Of a stretch of DNA of 38,315 bases, positions 32,574-38,315 are shown in pieces. The DNA lies in contig SVHP01000009.1 of NCBI GenBank assembly GCA_015055735.1, positions 1-38,315 of the forward strand, written 5' to 3'. Both the position numbers and the translations under genes were made by a program. Position 1 is the first letter of the stretch. Every line of letters begins with the position of its first letter. This DNA comes from Clostridiales bacterium. GTDB taxonomy: Bacteria; Bacillota; Clostridia; Christensenellales; Borkfalkiaceae. Below the pieces are notes generated by a model that was given only the letters and a program-made list of their open reading frames with translations, searched no databases and was not told where the DNA came from.

Positions 32574-32915
32574 TTAAAACTTAATGGTGTTAGAATCGTC
32601 GCCCCAAAGACTTTCTAGGTGATAAAAAAGTCTAGTTTCGTCGTTAAAGATATGAACCAAAACGTCGCCGTAATCTAAAACTGCCCATCTACCTTCTCTA
32701 ACCCCTTCACGTCTAATAGGAGCAATGCCAATTTTATCCATTTCGTCCTCAACGTGGTCAATAAGCGCCCTTGTATGCGTCATCGATCTTCCACCTGCAA
32801 CTACGTAATAGTCGGCAACTTCGGTCTTGCCCTTAACGTCTATCATAACGATATCTTCAGCCTTATGGTCTTGAAGTGTTTGGCATACTTTTTTTGCAAA
32901 TTCTTGTGATTCCAT
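32574..32915 (-). CDS. rsfS: Ribosomal silencing factor RsfS
   Basis: 113 residues with the RsfS/Iojap signature: AEDIVMIDVKGKTEVADYYV, then RWAVLDYGDVLVHIF and the terminal ETRLFYHLESLW. RsfS binds ribosomal protein uL14 and blocks subunit joining under nutrient shortage. An AAGGAAG site precedes the ATG. It follows nadD-yqeK by 60 bp, the order usual in Firmicutes (nadD, yqeK, rsfS). Confidence 0.95.
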   Translation of the reverse strand: MESQEFAKKVCQTLQDHKAEDIVMIDVKGKTEVADYYVVAGGRSMTHTRALIDHVEDEMDKIGIAPIRREGVREGRWAVLDYGDVLVHIFNDETRLFYHLESLWGDDSNTIKF

Positions 32916-32975
32916 TATTTATACTTCCTTTATTTATATTGCTTTTATTGATATTTTTTAAGTTTACGCTTTTTT

Positions 32976-34094
32976 CTATTTCACGTAGTAGTCAAAAGCG
33001 TTTTTTGTTTCTATATATATTTCTTGACCTTTATTTAGCAAGTGGATATATTCTTCCTTTAAGCACTCTACAAAACAAGTATCAAGATCGGAATTTTCGT
33101 AAATTTCCCTTAATTTTTCCACACCCTCGTAATTTCTACCTTCTTCTAGCATATCGGCAACGAACACTAATTTACCAAGCTTAGTCATATTCGCCTTGCC
33201 TGACGTATGATAGCGAATAGCGTCCACAATTTCTTGGTCTTGAACTTTTAAGTATCGCTCGGCGATAAATGCGCCCAAAAAGGCGTGAACTACGGGGTTT
33301 GGTGCGCCCTGTGGTAGATTAAAGCCATCGAACGATTTATAATCTAAATACTTCGCTACGTCGTGCAAGGTACACGCAAGTTTAACTTTTTCTACATCAA
33401 GCCCTTCTTCCTTTGCCTTTTTTAAGGCGCAAATCACGACGTCAGCCGTGTGCTTTAACCGTTTAGGTGGAAGATTGTTTTTAACGAAAATTTCGTAAAC
33501 GTCGCTAGAGTAAATTTGATTTTCTTTTATATATTCAGCAACCTTTTTGTTTGTCAAGTTATCAATCTCTAAACCGAGTTTAGCGTAAGTTCTAATCTTT
33601 GTTGACGATGCGTCCTTTCCAACGTAGTTAAGTTTTATAAAGTCTTTATTAAAGGTCCTTTTTAAGTACTCTCTTTCCTTTTCAAAGTCAGCGTGAAAAT
33701 TTTCACGGGTAAAGACTGCTAAAGTGCATTTATCGAGTATTCTTTCGGGATATTTCCAAGTCTTAAAATTAACTAACATATCCCCACCCATAATGAAATA
33801 AAGTTGTTGGTCTTCTCTATAAAAATGTTCTACCGTTTGATAGGTATAACTTTTGCCTTGCTTTTGAATTTCAAAATCGCAAACTTCAACCTTGTCTACC
33901 CCTTCAAATGCAAGAGAGAGCATATTAAGTCTATCCTCAGCACTCGCTGGACTTTGAGTTTTATGTGGGGAAATAAAGGTGGGCATAACCAAGAGTTTAT
34001 CTAAATTCAACTCTTTAACTGCGCTTAAAACTAGGGCAATATGCTCGTTATGAACGGGATTAAAAGTCCCACCTAAAATACCAACTTTTTTCAT
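32976..34094 (-). CDS. nadD: Fused NadD nicotinate-nucleotide adenylyltransferase / YqeK HD hydrolase
   Basis: 372 residues combining two enzymes. Residues 1-195 are NadD: GGTFNPVHNEHI nucleotide-binding motif, FIMGGDMLVNF, and DASSTKIR near residue 163. Residues from about 205 form a YqeK-type HD domain: RLKHTADV, CTLHDVAK with the metal-binding HD pair, VVHAFLGA and IRYHTSGKANM. NadD makes deamido-NAD; YqeK enzymes cleave Ap4A to ADP. In Bacillus the two are separate adjacent genes. There is no ribosome binding site, and the promoter lies so close that a leaderless mRNA is expected. Confidence 0.94.
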   Translation of the reverse strand: MKKVGILGGTFNPVHNEHIALVLSAVKELNLDKLLVMPTFISPHKTQSPASAEDRLNMLSLAFEGVDKVEVCDFEIQKQGKSYTYQTVEHFYREDQQLYFIMGGDMLVNFKTWKYPERILDKCTLAVFTRENFHADFEKEREYLKRTFNKDFIKLNYVGKDASSTKIRTYAKLGLEIDNLTNKKVAEYIKENQIYSSDVYEIFVKNNLPPKRLKHTADVVICALKKAKEEGLDVEKVKLACTLHDVAKYLDYKSFDGFNLPQGAPNPVVHAFLGAFIAERYLKVQDQEIVDAIRYHTSGKANMTKLGKLVFVADMLEEGRNYEGVEKLREIYENSDLDTCFVECLKEEYIHLLNKGQEIYIETKNAFDYYVK

Positions 34095-34100
34095 ACTTAT

Positions 34101-34129
34101 ATTATTGCATATTTTGTAAATAAAATCAA
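34101..34129 (-). promoter_or_regulatory. Leaderless-type promoter of nadD-yqeK
   Basis: Minus-strand -35 TTGATT (34129-34124), 17-nt spacer, -10 AATAAT (34106-34101), six bases before the ATG at 34094. The geometry matches the uvrC and nucleoside hydrolase promoters. Confidence 0.5.
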
Positions 34130-34252
34130 TGTTTTTGCTAAATTTTATTTTGGTTTTTAATGAACGGGTATATTATTTATTTTTTTGGCAATAATCAAAT
34201 AAAAACTACGGCTTTTTTATATTTTTACAAAACGGCCGTAAAAGGAGTTTTT

Positions 34253-35029
34253 ATGTTGACCTTACCACTTGCAATAATCGACAGTATGTTTTCGGCATTT
34301 CTAAGTTTTATCGCTTGTTTTCTTATCCTTAATTTTTATATCGATAAGCCTTATTCTATAATTTTTTCTATTATTATTTCTATCCCTATACTAATTATAG
34401 CCTATCAAAAAATCACAAAAAATCGAAGAGCGAGTTTACTTAATAAGCAAACTCAAAAAAATATCGAAAACACGGCATGTTCCCTTTGTTTTTTAGACAA
34501 AAATCAACTTGTTTCGTTGTTTGAAAAGGCTCTTACGAGCCAGGGCTACGACTTAGAAGTTAAAAATAACGGAATATATTTGCAAAATCAAAAAGCCGTT
34601 ATCTTCCCTATCTTTTCATTTGACGGAATAACTAAAACCGACGTAGTTAGAGTTTTTAACTGCATTAAAAAAGGCGAAACTGCCTATATTTTAGGCAAGG
34701 AAATTTCTAGCGAAGTTGCCCAATTTATTCAAAGATTTGACAATAGAGTAGTATTTATCGGTCAAGAAAAGGTTTATACCTTTTTGAAAAAATGCGACTC
34801 TCTTCCAAAAGAAAAATTGCCCATTAAAACCAAAAAATTCGATATTAAAGAGTTTATCTTACCCTTTATCACTCGCTCAAATTCAAAAAAGTTTTTGCTT
34901 TTTGGCATGCTATTTATTATAATGAGTTATTTTGCGCCTATAAAACTTTATTACGTTATAATCGGTTGTGCGTTTATTTTATTATCTCTTATTTTACGCC
35001 TATTCGTTCCAAACAAAACCGATAAGTAA
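34253..35029 (+). CDS. Membrane protein of unknown function with soluble central domain
   Basis: 258 residues from the ATG at 34253 (AAAGGAG 6 nt upstream; an in-frame ATG at 34160 lacks any such site). Two hydrophobic helices at the N-terminus (about 1-55) and two at the C-terminus (about 208-250) enclose a cytoplasmic domain of about 140 residues with alternating strands and helices (GYDLEVKNNGIYLQNQKAVI). The domain recalls the Mrr-like nuclease fold but lacks a clear E-x-K catalytic pair, so I do not claim that. Single gene with its own terminator. Confidence 0.68.
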   Translation: MLTLPLAIIDSMFSAFLSFIACFLILNFYIDKPYSIIFSIIISIPILIIAYQKITKNRRASLLNKQTQKNIENTACSLCFLDKNQLVSLFEKALTSQGYDLEVKNNGIYLQNQKAVIFPIFSFDGITKTDVVRVFNCIKKGETAYILGKEISSEVAQFIQRFDNRVVFIGQEKVYTFLKKCDSLPKEKLPIKTKKFDIKEFILPFITRSNSKKFLLFGMLFIIMSYFAPIKLYYVIIGCAFILLSLILRLFVPNKTDK

Positions 35030-35043
35030 GAAGACAAAAACTT

Positions 35044-35072
35044 ACGCCCTAGCGAAAATTTCGCTAGGGCGT
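35044..35072. terminator. Bidirectional terminator between membrane protein and rhamnosidase
   Basis: A perfect palindromic stem (ACGCCCTAGCGAAA and its complement) with T-rich flanks between two converging genes. Its CTAGCGAAA core resembles that of the terminator at 3377-3408. Confidence 0.9.
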
Positions 35073-35087
35073 TTATATTGCAACACA

Positions 35088-37688
35088 TTATTTAATATAG
35101 TATTCCCCGCCGTAGAGAGTTGACTTATAAGTGCCGTCAGAAAGTTTTTCTGCACCTTCAATTAAGTCGAACGGTAAAATCACTTGAGCAGTTATGCCGT
35201 GTGGGACTTTAATTTTGATTGAAAAGCCGTTTTTAGTTTGATAACTAACGCTAATCTTACCGAACTTTGTTTGCTTACTTACGCTTGCGCTTTCAATTAT
35301 TCCTATAAACCTTGGACGGATAGTAATTTCATCGGCGTACAACTTACTCAAGTCTAGCCCTGCGATAGATTTATTCATCCACTTAACCACACTACCGAAC
35401 ATAGGGTGACAGTGCGAAACGTCCCCACCACCATCTAAAACAGTGCCGTCTTCGTTTTGAACGTTGCTTGGCCACGTCTTGTTCCAGTGTTCGCAAAGGG
35501 TAGTTTCGCCGTCGAGCATATAATAGAAAGACGGTCTGCTTTGTACAGTAAACAAGTCGAAAGCAAGTTGTTCTTGTCCGTTTTCGGTTAAGTAATCGAG
35601 AAGTAGTGGAGTCATAACTATTCCCGTATCAAAATGTCCCTTTTCCTTATAGTTTTTAACTAAATCTGCAATCGCCTTATCTTTATCGCCTGCGAAAATA
35701 TCGTAAACTATTGGAAAAATGTTGGCGCATTGAACTCCACCACAGTAAGAGTTAGTTTTACTATCGAAGAAAGTGTTATTTATTGCGTCCTTAATTTTTA
35801 GCAGTTCACCTTTATAATATGCCTTTTTATCGGTTTCGCCTAAAATCTCGCACATTTTGACTACGTTTTTAACCGATTCATAGTATGCGAAAGTGTTTAC
35901 GTAATGAACGTCTAACATAGTTTGGGTTGGATTTAACCACTCGCCTATATACCATCTAATGAACGATTTTCTTAAGATATACTCGCCCTTATGCACGCTT
36001 TGACAAAAGTCTAAAAATTTCAAGCACGGCTCGAACGCCTTTTTTATAACCGACTTATCGCCCGTGAAGTTATAAAGTTTAATAGGTAGCGTAGTTATGA
36101 CGTTTGACCACCAATATCCGCCTGCACCACCGATATTTGGGGCAGTGTAAGGCACCCAACCGTTGTTGCCTTGTGCGTTAATGACGTCGTCAAGCCATTT
36201 TCTATAATAGTTTTCACTATCGAAATTATATAGGCATGGGTCAATGACCAAGTTGCCGTCCCCCGTGTATGGCAATTTTTCTCTATGTGGACAGTCGCTT
36301 ATTATTCCACTATGCAAATTGTCACGTTGGGTTAAAATATAGGCTTGATAGAATTTGTTTATAAACTCGTTCGAGCAGTTAAAGTCGCCGTCTTTTTCGA
36401 TATCCATACTGATAAATAGCGAACTTAACTCTATAATCTCGTATTTTTTATCGCACGATATGGTCATATAGCGATAACAGTTGAAGTGGAAGAGTGGGCT
36501 TATTGTATCTTCGCCCCCACTTAAAATATACTCGTCACGTTGGGTTAAAGTATCGACGATGATGCCTTCGCCAGTCGTCCAGTCGTATAGTGGACAGTCG
36601 CTAGTATGCGAATTTAAGCCGTCCTTATTTTTGTTTTCGTAATAACAAATGGTAAGCTTTGCTCCTTTTTCGCCCTTGATTTTTATTAACGCACTACCCG
36701 AGTGGTTTTTGCCAAAATCGTATTCAACGTAATCTTTATATTCGGTAGTTGCGATAGGCGATAACTTTTGCAAGATAGCGTCGTGAGCGCATTGTGGCTC
36801 GGTTAGTTTTCCCGATGGAGCAGTACATTGTCTTGCAGAAATAAAGTCTTGGTCTTTTTGATTAAAGTCTAAATGGTCGCACTTAAATAATTGAGAACGC
36901 CTATTAGTGTTTCTTACTAATACGGTATTATCGCTTTGAATAATAGTTTTTTGGTCGCCAAAATACAAGTGAATTTCAAAAAATAATTTAGGGTCGCCAA
37001 ACTTGTCGCTAGGGTCGGTCCTTAGTTTGTCGTCGTTGCAATACCACCCCGTACCCACCAAGACTGAAAGTTGGTTTTGCCCGATTTTAAGACTATCTAA
37101 AATATCAAAAGTATCGTAGCACACAGTTTTTTTATCGTTATGGAAATTCTCTTCGTCATAATCCACGTTGTTAAGGTCTTTTCTATTGTCGAAGTCGGTA
37201 AGTAGTGGCTTAAAGAAAAACTCGTCCGTCTTTTTGCCGTTAACCCTAGATTCGTAATAGCCTAACCCCACGATATAAAGCCTTGCTTTGTCGGGCGTTT
37301 TTTCTAAATTGAAAGTTTTACAAAATTCGCTAACGTATCCACAAAAAGCAGGGTTATCTATCCACTTTTCTTGGGCTTTTTGTCTATTTATACCGAGTTC
37401 AAAGTATTGAATATCGCTATTTTCACTTTCGTCAAGTTCGTTTTCTAAACTTGCTTTTAGGTAAATTCTTTGTCCTTCGACTAAATTTTCGCTATCAATA
37501 ACTATTGAATATTTATCGGTTGTTTGAGTAAAAAACGGTTGGTTATTTCTAGCGCTATCCAAATCTTTATATAAATTAAAAGTGATTTGCTTTGGCGTAT
37601 ATTCTAGTTCGGTCTTTAAGTCCAATCTAATTTTGCCAAAGTTTATTCCCAAAGGATTTTGCTTGCCGTTAACGAGTATTTTAATCAT
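35088..37688 (-). CDS. GH78 alpha-L-rhamnosidase
   Basis: 866 residues. N-terminal beta-sandwich modules (about 1-330, including the rhamnosidase N domain with VGTGWYCNDD) precede the (alpha/alpha)6 catalytic barrel (about 430-770) and a C-terminal beta-sandwich. The catalytic block reads DCPHREKLPYTGDG near residues 463-476, with the Asp/Glu/Asp set of the family, and the distal acid is in TLCEHWN near 729. It removes terminal alpha-L-rhamnose from plant glycosides or polysaccharides. There is no signal peptide, so it acts on imported oligosaccharides. AAGGAGAT site. No transporter or rhamnose catabolic gene is in the window. Confidence 0.94.
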   Translation of the reverse strand: MIKILVNGKQNPLGINFGKIRLDLKTELEYTPKQITFNLYKDLDSARNNQPFFTQTTDKYSIVIDSENLVEGQRIYLKASLENELDESENSDIQYFELGINRQKAQEKWIDNPAFCGYVSEFCKTFNLEKTPDKARLYIVGLGYYESRVNGKKTDEFFFKPLLTDFDNRKDLNNVDYDEENFHNDKKTVCYDTFDILDSLKIGQNQLSVLVGTGWYCNDDKLRTDPSDKFGDPKLFFEIHLYFGDQKTIIQSDNTVLVRNTNRRSQLFKCDHLDFNQKDQDFISARQCTAPSGKLTEPQCAHDAILQKLSPIATTEYKDYVEYDFGKNHSGSALIKIKGEKGAKLTICYYENKNKDGLNSHTSDCPLYDWTTGEGIIVDTLTQRDEYILSGGEDTISPLFHFNCYRYMTISCDKKYEIIELSSLFISMDIEKDGDFNCSNEFINKFYQAYILTQRDNLHSGIISDCPHREKLPYTGDGNLVIDPCLYNFDSENYYRKWLDDVINAQGNNGWVPYTAPNIGGAGGYWWSNVITTLPIKLYNFTGDKSVIKKAFEPCLKFLDFCQSVHKGEYILRKSFIRWYIGEWLNPTQTMLDVHYVNTFAYYESVKNVVKMCEILGETDKKAYYKGELLKIKDAINNTFFDSKTNSYCGGVQCANIFPIVYDIFAGDKDKAIADLVKNYKEKGHFDTGIVMTPLLLDYLTENGQEQLAFDLFTVQSRPSFYYMLDGETTLCEHWNKTWPSNVQNEDGTVLDGGGDVSHCHPMFGSVVKWMNKSIAGLDLSKLYADEITIRPRFIGIIESASVSKQTKFGKISVSYQTKNGFSIKIKVPHGITAQVILPFDLIEGAEKLSDGTYKSTLYGGEYYIK

Positions 37689-37734
37689 CTAGTATCTCCT
37701 TAAACTAACTATATATTTAATGATATATTATTTT

Positions 37735-37764
37735 ATATTAAAAGTCTAGTCATTTAATTGTCAA
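37735..37764 (-). promoter_or_regulatory. Promoter of the rhamnosidase gene
   Basis: Minus-strand -35 TTGACA (37764-37759), 18-nt spacer, -10 TAATAT (37740-37735). Confidence 0.65.
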
Positions 37765-37818
37765 AATCTTTCTCCGTATTGATTTTTTTATAAAGGCTAC
37801 AAAAAAAGACTTCCAAAA

Positions 37819-38014
37819 GCCGAGTTTCTATAAGCGATTCGGCAACTAAATAAATCCGTAAACGGATTTGTGATATTTGCCTATCGGCAAGTGATATTGC
37901 TAACGCAGTGATATCTTGCTACGCAAGGTTATGAATTTATTTAATATCACTTTGGCTTTGCCAAAATATCACGCAAAACTTGTTTTGCATATCACTTTTA
38001 GCCACAAGGCTAAA
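37819..38014. repeat. Array of short hairpins joined by GTGATAT linkers
   Basis: Seven or eight short hairpins of different sequence are joined by a constant 7-bp linker. GTGATAT occurs at 37870, 37891 and 37908; its inverse ATATCAC occurs at 37944, 37966 and 37989, so the linker flips orientation around a centre near 37930. Hairpin stems include AAATCCG/CGGATTT, TTGCC/GGCAA, CTTGC/GCAAG, TTTGGC/GCCAAA, GCAAAAC/GTTTTGC and TTTTAGCC/GGCTAAAA. No gene is supported here. Confidence 0.82.
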
Positions 38015-38037
38015 AATATAACTAATAAATATTTTCT

Positions 38038-38111
38038 CTTTTGTGGTAAAGATAAAGCCCACCATATTTCGCTTTTTTGCGAAGTATAGTGGGCTATACT
38101 TTTGTGGTAAA
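38038..38111. repeat. Hairpin flanked by 13-bp direct repeats
   Basis: The direct repeat CTTTTGTGGTAAA at 38038-38050 and 38099-38111 encloses a 40-nt imperfect hairpin (38056-38095, arms beginning AGCCCAC and ending GTGGGCT). This may be a small inserted element with a target duplication. Confidence 0.65.
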
Positions 38112-38315
38112 TTAAAACCCCTTGTAGGAACTCCAAAAATAGAAGTCCTTTTAGTGTTTTAGTTATTTCAAAAACTATCTAGGGTTTCTAAGTTGTGCTT
38201 GTGCTCGTTATCTTTTGCCCTTAGCGACAAATTGCCCGTTTAATATTAGGCTGTTATCACGATACTGTTATCCATATATTTATCCGCCGTAGCGGTTGTA
38301 TTCAGTTTTAATTTT
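38112..38315. other. Right edge without a supported gene
   Basis: About 200 bp at the window edge. Reading frames on both strands are interrupted by stops, and no ribosome binding site or promoter stands out. It may belong to the repeat region or to a feature that continues beyond the edge. Confidence 0.5.

Noticed and set aside
32565-32582. Palindrome AAGTTTTAATTAAAACTT at the 3' end of rsfS
   Set aside because: It overlaps the rsfS stop codon, has almost no GC pairs and no loop, and is not convincing as a terminator.
34253-35029. Mrr-like nuclease domain in the membrane protein
   Set aside because: The strand/helix order is similar, but no clear catalytic acid and E-x-K pair could be placed.
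38112-38315. A segment (GTTTTAGTTATTTCAAAAAC) that loosely recalls a type II CRISPR repeat or tracrRNA anti-repeat
   Set aside because: There is no repeat array, cas gene, or nexus/terminator structure in the window; a single A/T-rich match is not evidence.

Overview
The window reads as chromosomal DNA of a low-GC Firmicute, most likely an uncultured clostridial gut-type anaerobe. The signs are A/T-rich intergenic sequence, strong AGGAGG-type ribosome binding sites, an FMN riboswitch before ribU, a NadD-YqeK fusion, an FprA-type flavodiiron protein and a cytoplasmic GH78 rhamnosidase. There is no prophage, CRISPR array, rRNA or transposase gene. The finer taxonomic guess is inference only.

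Layout. (1) 1-3085, minus: a HAD phosphatase cut by the left edge, uvrC and an ArsR-type regulator. (2) 3211-3351, plus: a 46-residue Leu/Asn-rich peptide with a CGCLCG tail, closed by a shared terminator. (3) 3442-6974, minus: a five-gene operon of SPFH/zinc-ribbon protein, four-helix membrane protein, 56-residue HTH protein, 66-residue protein and zinc-ribbon/CFI-box protein. Its leader carries a hairpin of about 150 nt and an intrinsic terminator before the first ribosome binding site. (4) 7078-9251, plus: nucleoside hydrolase and nagA. (5) 9322-15074: amidohydrolase, GNAT-type acyltransferase, M24 peptidase, fprA and a PlsC-like acyltransferase. (6) 15078-15838: tRNA-Arg(ACG) next to about 500 bp of stacked palindromes with repeated tRNA 3' ends. 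(7) 15852-19796, minus: cysE-cysS-alaS, with a short AlaRS. (8) 19781-23893: a small palindromic repeat element, a DeoR regulator, serS and a VWA lipoprotein with a perfect inverted repeat at its promoter. (9) 23911-32107, minus: a long co-directional run from the FMN riboswitch through ribU, tsaE, tsaB, rimI, an alpha/beta hydrolase, a membrane-anchored MurF-like ligase, ddl, icd and an esterase. A palindromic element lies between murF and ddl. (10) 32239-35072: a small membrane protein, rsfS, nadD-yqeK and an unrecognised membrane protein. (11) 35088-37764: GH78 alpha-L-rhamnosidase. (12) 37765-38315: hairpin arrays with no supported gene.

Functionally most of this is housekeeping: translation (serS, cysS, alaS, tRNA-Arg, rsfS), t6A modification (tsaE, tsaB), cysteine synthesis (cysE), cell-wall precursors (murF, ddl) and cofactors (ribU, nadD). 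The less explained parts are the attenuator-like leader and small proteins of the SPFH operon, the hairpin-rich intergenic clusters, and three promoters placed so that transcription should begin at or next to the ATG (uvrC, nucleoside hydrolase, nadD). All calls were made by reading the sequence by eye; no database search or folding program was run.
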